A DNA stretch of 64,000 bases from Diadema setosum (taxonomy: Eukaryota; Echinodermata; Echinoidea; Diadematoida; Diadematidae), in NCBI GenBank assembly GCA_033980235.1, contig CM067065.1:22076837-22140836 (forward strand), read 5' to 3'. Numbering within the stretch: position 1 is the first letter of the stretch; the number at the start of each line of letters is the position of its first letter. A program made the translations under genes and the position numbers. The notes beneath the pieces are model-generated. The model did not search any database, was not told the origin of the DNA, and was given only the letters and a program-made list of their open reading frames with translations. This document shows positions 27,139-40,679 of the stretch, one piece after another.

Positions 27139-27573
27139 AAGCCAGTTCGGGGTTCCAGTTTGAGCATGAGCAGAAAAAGGTCATTTGTACCGAGAGACAG
27201 GTTGGATTTTAATTTCACTGAGATAAGCATCTGTAATGCTTAATTATTCATGGATCCTTATAAATGGTGCCTGCCAGCACGTCCACCTGACAGCAAGCCT
27301 GGTATTTGGCATTGTTAACAGAAAAAGTTTGTTAATGTATTCAACACAGCACAATGAAATAGATGCTTCCCAAAGTGTTGATTGACGAACCATTCTGGTC
27401 ACTTCATCTACACAGGTTCATTCTTTGTTAGAATAAAAGTTCCATATCAAAATTGCTATGTTGGACAAGCTGCTGCATTATGTCGCTTTGAATTGAGTGA
27501 AGTGCCTAACTAACTGAGAAAAATGAAAGGTCATTTGTACCCATGTGCACATGAGCTATCTCCGAACTGGCTT
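27139..27573. mobile_element. captured inverted-repeat element, copy 1
   Basis: A 435-bp insert has ends AAGCCAGTTCGG and its complement CCGAACTGGCTT, flanked by AT on each side (the duplication can be read as AT, TA or TAT). It splits GTTAACTATTATGGCG, which is uninterrupted in other satellite monomers. It also has a direct repeat of GGTCATTTGTACC near both ends. It is non-coding and most like a Tc1/mariner-type MITE. This copy lacks two bases present in the other three (in TAATGCTTAATT and CATGGATCC). Confidence 0.8.
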
Positions 27574-27690
27574 ATTATGGCGAATCAAACGATGCAAACT
27601 TTAATCGGGTGCAAGGTATCAATAAAGTGTCCTAATGGGATCACAAACTCATTTGTTCCACACAAGAGAAACACCTAAGGGGTCACAAAT

Positions 27691-27725
<35 letters not shown>

Positions 27726-29045
27726 AGTTACTGAACAGACATGTGATAGCTGTCACGTACCATGTTTGAACGCCCTACAAATGAAAGAAACAATAATATA
27801 TCAAAACTATGAAATACATAAACTTGGTGTCACAACTTAGTAATATTTACACCTGGTTACGAGGACTAAAGCCATATACACCTGCCTATGATGACTTGGC
27901 TATATGAACCTGATCAGCATGGTGTAATGTGATGAAACAAGTTGGAAAGCTAAAATGTCCTATTACATATGGTACACTATATTTCTAGTCCTATCACACA
28001 AACCATCTTTTCCATCCAGACTTGACCATCCAAAAAACTTGACACACCTGAATAGAAAATGATATTGTTTACCCATTCCTTCTGCTAGTATTTGGGAGAG
28101 TCTACAAAGCTACAAAATCTTGATTCTTTTACAGCGTTGACAGGGAAGTCAAAAGTTGGTGAACCAGCTAATGTAAAGCAGTCAAGGATTACATGTATTC
28201 CATTTTCACAGGTAAAAGTGACATTAAACAATGCAAACTTTTCATCAGATGTCAGGTATCAACAGAGTATGTGCTGATGGTTTCACAACCTCTTGTTCAC
28301 ACAAGAGAGGCACCTTAATGAGGTCAGCAAAGGTGCAACTCTACTGAGCAGAGCCTTGAAAGCTGTCCTGTACCTTGTCGTAATGCTCTACAAAAGAAAC
28401 AATGATTATAGTAATATCATGAAATTTGTGAGCTTGGTGTCACAACTTAGTAATATTTCCACATGTTTACGTGGACTAAGGGCATATATACCTGCCTATG
28501 AGGACTTGGGTATATTGAAATGATCAGCATATATCTTATTTGACAAATTGGTCTGCAAACCTGTACTATCACAGATTGTAAAGTCGTTACTAAACAAATC
28601 ATATTTTCATGGCTTTGAAGGGCGTGACAATTGTCAAAGAGCTGATAACTAATCTACCTCACGTGAATACTTCTCAAGTCAATATCACGTAAGGACATTT
28701 TTGGTGTCATTTTGACATTAGAGCTGAATTTTATTCCTTATTTCCATAAATTTGCAGGTTATGACTAGAGGATGGTTTCTCTTTCCTCAGAAGAAATGGA
28801 CAAAAGACTTATGACATTTACCTGCCTTCACCTAGTTAGGAAGGCTAGCAGTATATACACCTGCCTATGAGGACTTCAGCATCCAAATACACCCCTTTCC
28901 ACATTCCTCCCACTAGTTTTGTAGAGCCTACAATACTACAATGAGAAGATTCTTTTAGCACATGGACAGAGAACAATAAGGTTGCTGATCCACCTGTACA
29001 AAAGCTGTCAAGCACTACATGCATCCCCTTTCTACTGTTAACTAT

Positions 29046-29489
29046 AAGCCAGTTCGGGGTTCCAGTTTGAGCATGAGCAGAAAAAGGTCATTTGTACCGA
29101 GAGACAGGTTGGATTTTAATTTCACTGAGATAAGCATCTGTAATGCTTTAATTATTCATGGAATCCTTATAAATGGTGCCTGCCAGCACATCCACCTGAC
29201 AGCAAGGCTGGTATTTGGCATTGTTCACAGAAAAAGTTTGTTAATGTATTCAACACAGCACAATGAAATAGATGCTTCCCAAAGTGTTGATTGACGAACC
29301 ATTCTGGTCACTTCATCTACACAGGTTCATTCTTTGTTAGAATACAAGTTCCATATCAAAATTGCTATGTTGGACAAGCTGCTGCATTATGTCGCTTTGA
29401 ATTGAGTGAAGTGCCTAACTAACTGAGAAAAATGAAAGGTCATTTGTACCCATGTGCACATGAGCTACAATGTATCTCCGAACTGGCTT
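29046..29489. mobile_element. captured inverted-repeat element, copy 2
   Basis: Same ends and same insertion point as copy 1, 444 bp. It differs by a small insertion (ACAATGT) in the right arm near 29467-29473. It lies one HOR unit downstream of copy 1. Confidence 0.8.
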
Positions 29490-29608
29490 ATTATGGCGAA
29501 TCAAACGATGCAAACTTTAATCGGGTGCAAGGTATCAATAAAGTGTGTCCTAATGGGATCACAAACTCATTTGTTTAACACAAGAGAAACACCTAAGGGG
29601 TCACAAAT

Positions 29609-29666
<58 letters not shown>

Positions 29667-30984
29667 GTTACTGAACAGACATGTGATAGCTGTCACGTAC
29701 CATGTTTGAACGCCCTACAAATGAAAGAAACAATAATATATAAAAACTATGAAATACATAAACTTGGTGTCACAACTTAGTAATATTTACACCTGGTTAC
29801 GAGGACTAAAGCCATATACACCTGCCTATGATGACTTGGCTATATGAACCTGATCAGCATGGTGTAATGTGATGAAACAAGTTGGAAAGCTAAAATGTCC
29901 TATTACATATGGTACACTATATTTCAAGTCCTATCACACAAACCATCTTTTCCATCCAGACTTGACCATCCAAAAAACTTGACACACCTGAATAGAAAAT
30001 GATATTCTTTACCCATTCCTTCTGCTAGTATTTGGGAGAGTCTACAAAGCTACAAAATCTTGATTCTTTTACAGCGTTGACAGGGAAGTCAAAAGTTGGT
30101 GAACCAGCTAATGTAAAGCAGTCAAGGATTACATGTATTCCATTTTCACAGGTAAAAGTGACATTAAACAATGCAAACTTTTCATCAGATGTCAGGTATC
30201 AACAGAGTGTGTGCTGATGGTTTCACAAGCTCTTGTTCACACAAGAGAGGCACCTTAATGAGGTCAGCAAAGGTGCAACTCTACTGAGCAGAGCCTTGAA
30301 AGCTGTCCTGTACCTTGTCGTAATGCTCTACAAAAGAAACAATGATTATAGTAATATCATGAAATTTGTGAGCTTGGTGTCACAACTTAGTAATATTTCC
30401 ACATGTTTACGTGGACTAAGGGTATATATACCTGCCTATGAGGACTTGGGTATATTGAAATGATCAGCATATATCTTATTTGACAAATTGGTCTGTAAAC
30501 CTGTACTATCACAGATTGTAAAGTCGTTACTAAACAAATCATATTTTCATGGCTTTGAAGGGCGTGACAATTGTCAAAGAGCTGATAACTAATCTACCTC
30601 ACGTGAATACTTCTCAAGTCAATATCACGTAAGGACATTTTTGGTGTCATTTTGACATTAGAGCTGAATTTTATTCCTTATTTCCATAAATTTGCAGGTT
30701 ATGACTAGAGAATGGATCTCTTTCCTCAGACCACGTGGACAAAAGACTCATCATATTTACCTGCCTTCACCTAGTTAGGAGGGCTAGCAATATATAAACC
30801 TGCCTATGAGGACTTGAGTATCCAAATACACCCGTTAACACATTCGTCCCACTAGGTTTGTAAAGCCTACATTACTACAATGAGAAGATTCTTTTAGCAC
30901 ATGGACAGAGAACAATAAGGTTGCTGATCCATCTGTACAAAAGCTGTCAAGCACTACATGCATCCCCTTTCTACTGTTAACTAT

Positions 30985-31421
30985 AAGCCAGTTCGGGGTT
31001 CCAGTTTGAGCATGAGCAGAAAAAGGTCATTTGTACCGAGAGACAGGTTGGATTTTAATTTCACTGAGATAAGCATCTGTAATGCCTTAATTATTCATGG
31101 AATCCTTATAAATGGTGCCTGCCAGCACATCCACCTGACAGCAAGCCTGGTATTTGGCATTGTTAACAGAAAAAGTTTGTTAATGTATTCAACACAGCAC
31201 AATGAAATAGATGCTTCCCAAAGTGTTGATTGACGAACCATTCTGGTCACTTCATCTACACAGGTTCATTCTTTGTTAGAATACAAGTTCCATATCAAAA
31301 TTGCTATGTTGGACAAGCTGCTGCATTATGTCGCTTTAAATTGAGTGAAGTGCCTAACTAACTGAGAAAAATGAAAGGTCATTTGTACCCATGTGCACAT
31401 GAGCTATCTCCGAACTGGCTT
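30985..31421. mobile_element. captured inverted-repeat element, copy 3
   Basis: A 437-bp copy at the same point of the satellite monomer. It matches copy 4 through all the sequence compared, and the adjoining monomer carries the shared change TTATTAAGGCG. Confidence 0.8.
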
Positions 31422-31537
31422 ATTAAGGCGAATCAAACGATGCAAACTTTAATCGGGTGCAAGGTATCAATAAAGTGTCCTAATGGGATCACAAACTCAT
31501 TTGTTCCACACAGAGAAACACCTAAGGGGTCACAAAT

Positions 31538-31579
<42 letters not shown>

Positions 31580-32897
31580 GTTAGTGAACAGACATGTGAA
31601 AGCTGTCACGTACCATGTTTGAAAGCCCTACAAATGAAAGAAACAATAATATATCAAAACTATGAAATACATAAACTTGGTGTCACAACTTAGTAATATT
31701 TACACCTGGTTACGAGGACTAAAGCCATATACACCTGCCTATGATGACTTGGCTATATGAACCTGATCAGCATGGTGTAATGTGATGAAACAAGTTGGAA
31801 AGCTAAAATGTCCTATTACATATGGTACACTATATTTCAAGTCCTTTCACACAAACCATCTTTTCCATCCAGACTTGACCATCCAAAAAACTTGACACAC
31901 CTGAATAGAAAATGATATTCTTTACCCATTCCTTCTGCTAGTATTTGGGAGAGTCTACAAAGCTACAAAATCTTGATTCTTTTACAGCGTTGACAGGGAA
32001 GTCACAAGTTGGTGAACCAGCTAATGTAAAGCAGTCAAGGATTACATGTATTCCATTTTCACAGGTAAAAGTGACATTAAACAATGCAAACTTTTGATCA
32101 GGTGTGAGGTATCAACAGAGTGTGTGCTGATGGTTTCACAATCTCTTGTTCACACAAGAGAGGCACCTTAATGAGGTCAGCAAAGGTGCAACTCTACTGA
32201 GCAGAGCCTTGAAAGCTGTCCTGTACCTTGTCGTAATGCTCTACAAAAGAAACAATGATTATAGTAATATCATGAAATTTGTGAGCTTGGTGTCACAACT
32301 TAGTAATATTTCCACATGTTTACGTGGACTAAGGGTATATATACCTGCCTATGAGGACTTGGGTATATTGAAATGATCAGCATATATCTTATTTGACAAA
32401 TTGGTCTGTAAACCTGTACTATCACAGATTGTAAAGTCGTTACTAAACAAATCATATTTTCATGGCTTTGAAGGGCGTGACAATTGTCAAAGAGCTGATA
32501 ACTAATCTACCTCACGTGAATACTTCTCAAGTCAATATCACGTAAGGACATTTTTGGTGTCATTTTGACATTAGAGCTGAATTTTATTCCTTATTTCCAT
32601 AAATTTGCAGGTTATGACTAGAGAATGGATCTCTTTCCTCAGACCACGTGGACAAAAGACTCATCATATTTACCTGCCTTCACCTAGTTAGGAGGGCTAG
32701 CAATATATAAACCTGCCTATGAGGACTTGAGTATCCAAATACACCCGTTAACACATTCGTCCCACTAGGTTTGTAAAGCCTACATTACTACAATGAGAAG
32801 ATTCTTTTAGCACATGGACAGAGAACAATAAGGTTGCTGATCCATCTGTACAAAAGCTGTCAAGCACTACATGCATCCCCTTTCTACTGTTAACTAT

Positions 32898-33334
32898 AAG
32901 CCAGTTCGGGGTTCCAGTTTGAGCATGAGCAGAAAAAGGTCATTTGTACCGAGAGACAGGTTGGATTTTAATTTCACTGAGATAAGCATCTGTAATGCCT
33001 TAATTATTCATGGAATCCTTATAAATGGTGCCTGCCAGCACATCCACCTGACAGCAAGCCTGGTATTTGGCATTGTTAACAGAAAAAGTTTGTTAATGTA
33101 TTCAACACAGCACAATGAAATAGATGCTTCCCAAAGTGTTGATTGACGAACCATTCTGGTCACTTCATCTACACAGGTTCATTCTTTGTTAGAATACAAG
33201 TTCCATATCAAAATTGCTATGTTGGACAAGCTGCTGCATTATGTCGCTTTAAATTGAGTGAAGTGCCTAACTAACTGAGAAAAATGAAAGGTCATTTGTA
33301 CCCATGTGCACATGAGCTATCTCCGAACTGGCTT
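32898..33334. mobile_element. captured inverted-repeat element, copy 4
   Basis: A 437-bp copy exactly 1,913 bp after copy 3. The shared insertion point and shared flanking variants mean it spread by satellite unit duplication, not by independent transposition. Confidence 0.8.
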
Positions 33335-33450
33335 ATTAAGGCGAATCAAACGATGCAAACTTTAATCGGGTGCAAGGTATCAATAAAGTGTCCTAATGGG
33401 ATCACAAACTCATTTGTTCCACACAGAGAAACACCTAAGGGGTCACAAAT

Positions 33451-33492
<42 letters not shown>

Positions 33493-36400
33493 GTTAGTGA
33501 ACAGACATGTGAAAGCTGTCACGTACCATGTTTGAAAGCCCTACAAATGAAAGAAACAATAATATATCAAAACTATGAAATACATAAACTTGGTGTCACA
33601 ACTTAGTAATATTTACACCTGGTTACGAGGACTAAAGCCATATACACCTGCCTATGATGACTTGGCTATATGAACCTGATCAGCATGGTGTAATGTGATG
33701 AAACAAGTTGGAAAGCTAAAATGTCCTATTACATATGGTACACTATATTTCAAGTCCTTTCACACAAACCATCTTTTCCATCCAGACTTGACCATCCAAA
33801 AAACTTGACACACCTGAATAGAAAATGATATTCTTTACCCATTCCTTCTGCTAGTATTTGGGAGAGTCTACAAAGCTACAAAATCTTGATTCTTTTACAG
33901 CGTTGACAGGGAAGTCACAAGTTGGTGAACCAGCTAATGTAAAGCAGTCAAGGATTACATGTATTCCATTTTCACAGGTAAAAGTGACATTAAACAATGC
34001 AAACTTTTGATCAGGTGTGAGGTATCAACAGAGTGTGTGCTGATGGTTTCACAATCTCTTGTTCACACAAGAGAGGCACCTTAATGAGGTCAGCAAAGGT
34101 GCAACTCTACTGAGCAGAGCCTTGAAAGCTGTCCTGTACCTTGTCGTAATGCCCTACAAAAGAAACAATGATTATAGTAATATCATGAAATTTGTGAGCT
34201 TGGTGTCACAACTTAGTAATATTTCCACATGTTTACGTGGACTAAGGGCATATATACCTGCCTATGAGGACTTGGGTATATTGAAATGATCAGCATATAT
34301 CTTATTTGACAAATTGGTCTGCAAACCTGTACTATCACAGATTGTAAAGTCGTTACTAAACAAATCATATTTTCATGGCTTTGAAGGGCGTGGCAATTGT
34401 CAAAGATCTGATAATTAATCTACCTCACATGAATACTTCTCAAGTCAATATCACGTAAGGACATTTTTGGTGTCATTTTGACATTAGAGCTGAATTTTAT
34501 TCCTTATTTCCATAAATTTGCAGGTTATGACTAGAGAATGGATCTCTTTCCTCAGAAGAAATGGACAATAGACTCATCACATTTACCTGCCTTCACCTAG
34601 TTAGGAGGGCTAGCAGTATATACACCTGCCTATGAGGACTTGAGTATCCAATTACACCCCTTTCCACATTCCTCCCACTAGTTTTGTAGAGCCTACAATA
34701 CTACAATGAGAAGATTCTTTTAGCACATGGACAGAGAACAATAAGGTTGCTGATCCACCTGTACAAAAGCTGTCAAGCACTACATGCATCCCCTTTCTAC
34801 TGTTAACTATTATGGCGAATCAAACGATGCAAACATTAATCGGGTGCAAGGTATCAATAAAGTGTGTCCTGATGGGATCAAAAACTCATTTGTTCCACAC
34901 AAGAGAAACACCTGAGGGGTCACAAATGCACACACACACACACATACACACACACAAGTTACTGAACAGACATGTGATAGCTGTCACGTACCATATTTGA
35001 ACGCCCTACAAATGAAAGAAACAATAATATATCAAAACTATGAAATACATAAACTTGGTGTCACAACTTAGTAATATTTACACCTTGTTATGAGGACTAA
35101 AGCCATATACACCTGCCTATGATGACTTGGCTATATGAACCTGATCAGCATGGTGTAATGTGATGAAACAAGTTGGAAAGCTAAAATGTCCTATTACATA
35201 TTATTATGGTACACTATATTTCAAGTCCTATCACACAAACCATCTTTTCCATCCAGACTTGACCATCCAAAAAACTTGACACACCTGAATAGAAAATGAT
35301 ATTCTTTACCCATTCCTTCTGCTAGTATTTGGGAGAGTCTACAAAGCTACAAAATCTTGATTCTTTTACAGCGTTGACAGGGAAGTCACAAGTTGGTGAA
35401 CCAGCTAATGTAAAGCAGTCAAGGATTACATGTATTCCATTTTCACAGGTAAAAGTGACATTAAACAATGCAAACTTTTGATCAGGTGTGAGGTATCAAC
35501 AGAGTGTGTGCTGATGGTTTCACAAGCTCTTGTTCACACAAGAGAGGCACCTTAATGAGGTCAGCAAAGGTGCAACTCTACTGAGCAGAGCCTTGAAAGC
35601 TGTCACGTACCTTGTCATAATGCCCTACAAAAGAAACAATGATTATAGTAATATCATGAAATTTGTGAGCTTGGTGTCACAACTTAGTAATATTTCCACA
35701 TGCTTACGTGGACTAAGGGCATATATACCTGCCTGTGAGGACTTGGGTATATTGAAATGATCAGCATATATCTTATTTGACAAATTGGTCTGCAAACCTG
35801 TACTATCACAGATTGTAAAGTCGTTACTAAACAAATCATATTTTCATGGCTTTGAAGGGCGTGACAATTGTCAAAGAGCTGATAACTAATCTACCTCACG
35901 TGAATACTTCTCAAGTCAATATCACGTAAGGACATTTTCGGTGTCATTTTGACATTAGAGCTGAATTTTATTCCTTATTTTCATAAATTTGCAGGTTATG
36001 ACTAGAGAATGGATCTCTTTCCTCAGACCACGTGGACAAAAGACTCATCACATTTACCTGCCTTCACCTAGTTAGGAGGGCTAGCAATATATAAACCTGC
36101 CTATGAGGACTTGAGTATCCAAATACACCCGTTAACACATTCCTCCCACTAGGTTTGTAGAGCCTACATTACTACAATGAGAAGATTCTTTTAGCACATG
36201 GACAGAGAACAATAAGGTTGCTGATCCACCTGTACAAAAGCTGTCAAGAACTTCATGCATCCCCTTTCTGCTGTTAACTATTAAGGCGAATCAAACGATG
36301 CAAACTTTAATCGAGTGCAAAGTATCAATAAAGTGTGTCCTGATGGGCTCAGAAACCCGTTTGTTCCACACAAGAGAAACACCTAAGGGGTCACAAATGC

Positions 36401-38988
36401 AAAAAAAAAAAAATAAAAAATAAAAAAATACTGAGCACTAGATCTGTGATAGCTGTCTCGTACCATGTTTGAACGCCCTACATATTAAAGAAACAATAAT
36501 TTATTACAATTATGAAATACATAAACTTGGTGTCACAACTTAGTAATATTTACACCTGCTTACGAGGACTAAAGCCATTTACACCTGCCTATGATGACTC
36601 GGCTATATGAACTTGATCAGCATGGTGTAATGTCAAAGAACAAGGTCGCAAGCTAAAATATCCTATTATATATGTTACACTATATTTCAAGCCGTATCAC
36701 ACAAACCATGTTTTTCCGGTTTTGTAGGGCATTGCAATCGTCAAAGAGCTGATAATTAAACTAACCTACACCTGCTACACGAATACTTACCAAAGTTAAT
36801 AGCACATAGGGACATTTCTAGAGCTATTTTGACATTACAGCTGAATTTAATTCCTTATTTCCCTAAATTTGCAGGTTATTACTAATGGATGGTTTCTATT
36901 TCCTCTGACCGCATGGAAAAAAGATGCTTGACATTTACCTGCCTTCACCATGTTAGGAGGGCTTGCAGTATATACACCTGCCTATGAGGACTTGACCATC
37001 CAAAAAACTTATTAACACACCTGAATGGAAAATGATATTCTTTACCCATTCCTCCTGCTAGTATTTGGGAGAGTCTACAAAGCTACAAAATCTTGATTCT
37101 TTTACAGCGTTGACAGGGAAGTCACAAGTTGGTGAACCAGCTAATGTAAAGCAGTCAAGGATTACATGTATTCCATTTTCACAGGTAAAAGTGACATTGA
37201 ACAATGCAAACTTTTGATCAGATGTGAGGTATCAACAGAGTGTGTGCTGATGGTTTCACAAGCTTTTGTTCACACAAGAGAGGCACCTTAATGAGATCAG
37301 CAAAGGTGCAACTCTACTGAGCAGAGCCTTGAAAGCTGTCCTGTACCTTGTCGTAATGCTCTACAAAAGAAACAATGATTATAGTAATATCATGAAATTT
37401 GTGAGCTTGGTGTCACAACTTAGTAATATTTCCACATGTTTACGTGGACTAAGGGTATATATACCTCCCTATGAGGACTTGGGTATATTGAAATGATCAG
37501 CATATATCTTATTTGACAAATCGGTCTGCAAACCTGTACTATCACAGATTGTAAAGTCGTTACTAAACAAATCATATTTTCATGGCTTTGAAGGGCGTGG
37601 CAATTGTCAAAGAGCTGATAACTAATCTACCTCACATGAATACTTCTCAAGTCAATATCACGTAAGGACATTTTTGGTGTCATTTTGACATTAGAGCTGA
37701 ATTTTATTCCTTATTTCCATAAATTTGCAGGTTATGACTAGAGAATGGATCTCTTTCCTCAAACCACGTGGAAAATAGACTCATCACATTTACCTGCCTT
37801 CACCTAGTTAGGAGGGCTAGCAGTATATACACCTGCCTATGAGGACTTGACTATCCAAAAAAACTTGACACACCTGAAGAGAAAATGATATTGTTTGTTT
37901 ACCCATTCCTTCTGCTAGTATTTGGGAGAGTCTACTAAGCTACAAAAGAAGATTCTTTTAGAGCGTTGACAGAGAATCAAGTTGGTGATCCAGCTGATGT
38001 AAAGCAGTCAAGGATTACATGTATTCCATTTTCACAAGTAAAAGTGACATTAACAATGCAAACTTTTGATCAGATGTGAGGTATCAACAGAGTGTGTGCT
38101 GATGGTTTCACAAGCTCTTGTTCACACAAGAGAGGCACCTTAATGAGGTCAGCAAAGGTGCAACTCTACTGAGCAGAGCCTTGAAAGCTGTCACGTACCT
38201 TGTCATAATGCCCTACAAAAGAAACAATGATTATTGTAATATCATGAAATTTGTGTGCTTGGTGTCACAACTTAGTAATATTTCCACATGCCTACGTGGA
38301 CTAAGGGCATATATACCTCCCTATGAGGACTTGGGTATATTGAAATGATCAGCATATATCCTATTTGACAAATCGGTCTGCAAACCTGTACTATCACAGA
38401 TTGTAAAGTCGTTACTAAACAAATCATATTTTCATGGCTTTGAAGGGCGTGGCAATTGTCAAAGAGCTGATAACTAATCTACCTCACATGAATACTTCTC
38501 AAGTCAATATCACGTAAGGACATTTTTGGTGTCATTTTGACATTAGAGCTGAATTTTATTCCTTATTTCCATAAATTTGCAGGTTATGACTAGAGGATGG
38601 TTTCTTTTTCCTCAGAACAAATGGACAAAAGACTCATGACATTTACCTGCATTCACCTAGTTAGGAGGGCTAGCAGTATATACACCTGCCTATGAGGACT
38701 TGAGTATCCAAATACACTCGTTAACACATTCCTCCCACTAGGTTTGTAGAGCCTATACATTACTACAATGAGAAGATTCTTTTAGCACATGGACAGAGAA
38801 CAATAAGGTTGCTGATCCACCTGTACAAAAGCTGTCTAGCACTACATGCATCCCCTTTCTACCGTTAACTATTATGGCGAATCAAACGATGCAAACTTTA
38901 ATCGGGTGCAAGGTATCAATAAAGTGTGTCCTGATGGGATCACAAACCCGTTTGTTCCACACAAGAGAAACACCTAGGGGTCACAAAT

Positions 38989-39040
<52 letters not shown>

Positions 39041-39650
39041 GTTACTGAACAGACCTGTGATAGCTGTCACGTACCATGTTTGAACGCCCTACAATGAAAG
39101 AAACAATAATATATCAAAACTATGACATACATAAACTTGGTGTCACAACTTAGTAATATTTACACCTGGTTAAGAGGACTAAAGCCATATACTCCTGCCT
39201 ATGATGACTTGGCTATATGAACCTGATCAGCATGGTGTAATGTGATGAAACAAGTTGGAAAGCTAAATGTCCGATTACATATGGTACACTATATTTCAAG
39301 TCCTATCACACAAACCATCTTTTCCATCCAGACTTGTCCATCCAAAAACCTTACTGACACACCTGACTAGAAAATGATATTGTTTACCCATTCCTCCTGT
39401 TAGTATTTGGGAGAGTCTACAAAGCTACAAAATCTTGATTCTTTCGCAGGGTTGACAGGGAATTCATAAGTTGGTGAACCAATGTAAAGCAGTCAAGGAT
39501 TACATGTATTCCATTTTCACAGGTAAAAGTGACATTGAACAATGCAAACTTTTGATCAGATGAGAGGTATCAATAGAATGTGTGCTGATGGTTTCACAAG
39601 CTCTTGTTCACACAAGAGAGGCACCGTAATGAGGTCAGCAAAGGTGCAAA

Positions 39651-39940
39651 GTCAGATTCCATTATGATTAACGTAGTAAATTTATCAACATGGTGTGTTG
39701 GTGAAGATTGGTAGATTCAGCCTCCGAAAATGACGTTGTTCCCTCGTTATTCAACAACAGTAAGAAAACTTCACTAAAAAGTAAGAACATTTGGGGCTCG
39801 TGATTGACTTCCATATTTTGATTTATAATGTATGCATTCAAAAACTGTTTACAGTGACTATACAGATTGCACCATGTCAGTTTAAAGGTGAGAACTAATG
39901 CTACTCGTTTTCATGGGAAGTCGCTATATTTGGCAGAGTT
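39651..39940. other. non-satellite spacer at the array edge
   Basis: After GCAAAGGTGCAAA the satellite stops within a monomer. About 290 bp of sequence with no match elsewhere in the window follows, and satellite resumes at about 39941 in a different part of the monomer. I see no terminal repeats or coding signal. It may be ancestral flanking DNA or an unidentified insert. Confidence 0.7.
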
Positions 39941-40335
39941 TGTACAATACTACAATGAGAACATTCTTTTAGCACATGGACAGAGAACAATAACGTTGCT
40001 GATCCACCTGTACAAAAGCTGTCAAGCACTACATGCATCCCCTTTCTACTGTTAACTATTATGGCGAATCAAACGATGCAAACTTTAATCGGGTGCAAGG
40101 TATCAATAAAGTGTGTCCTGATGGGATCACAAACCCGTTTGTTCCACACAAGAGAAACACCTAAGGGGTCAGAAATGCACACACACACAAACACACACAC
40201 ACACACACGTTACTGAACAGACTTGTGATAGCTGTCACGTACCATGTTTGAACGCCCTACAAATGAAAGAAACAATAATATATCAAAACTATGAAATACA
40301 TAAACTTGGTGTCACAACTTAGTAATATTTACACC
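39941..40335. repeat. terminal satellite fragment
   Basis: This is about 395 bp of type A monomer, from ACAATGAGAACATTC through a (CA)n tract broken by one AA (40176-40208) to GTAATATTTACACC. It ends abruptly inside the 28-bp core motif, at the junction with a truncated MITE. It is the right-hand limit of the array. Confidence 0.9.
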
Positions 40336-40607
40336 CACACTGTATATCTATTCTTGTGTGAAAATTATTTGCTTCAGAATGGTCTCATATTCAAGTAATG
40401 TGCAGTTTAATGTTTCCAGGTAAGCGTTCCTGGTCAGTGACGGGGCATTAATCTGCACATTACTTGAATATGAGACCGTTCTGAAGCAAATAATTTTCAC
40501 ACAACAGTAGATATATAATGTACTCTTAAATAAATCCCACAAGGATTGGAACAATCTTCCCTCAGCATTCCCACTGATTCCCACTGATCGGTTACTAGCC
40601 ATCCCCT
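40336..40607. mobile_element. truncated TTAA-type foldback MITE at the array edge
   Basis: It matches the complete element at 49128-49484. The centre is a strong inverted repeat (TGCTTCAGAATGGTCTCAT with its complement about 90 bp on), and the right end reads CTAGCCATCCCCT followed by TTAA (40608-40611). The outer left arm is missing; the satellite abuts directly. Confidence 0.82.
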
Positions 40608-40679
40608 TTAAAACGGGATATCAAAAAATGCTGACAATCTGATTTCTACGAAAATGGAAATCCCCACACCCCTTTAGGT

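Larger units (their letters stand above)
26716..39650. repeat. satellite domain 3, HOR-3 of about 1.9 kb
   Basis: Type A monomer starts fall near 26716, 28621, 30560, 32473, 34386, 35856, 37603 and 38449, giving spacings of 1905, 1939, 1913, 1913, 1470, 1747 and 846 bp. The four 1.9-kb units carry a captured inverted-repeat element; the 1,470-bp unit lacks it at the same site. A type B monomer appears once (36727). (CA)n tracts occur near 27695, 29615, 31539, 33451, 34929 and 38989. The array breaks off within a monomer near 39650. Open frames of 76-91 codons recur with the units and show no recognisable family. Confidence 0.92.

Noticed and set aside
1..40335. CRISPR-like array
   Set aside because: Units are far too long and contiguous with no unique spacers, and the DNA is animal.
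1..40335. CENP-B box in the satellite
   Set aside because: I saw no match to the 17-bp box in the monomers I read; centromere identity is therefore not claimed.
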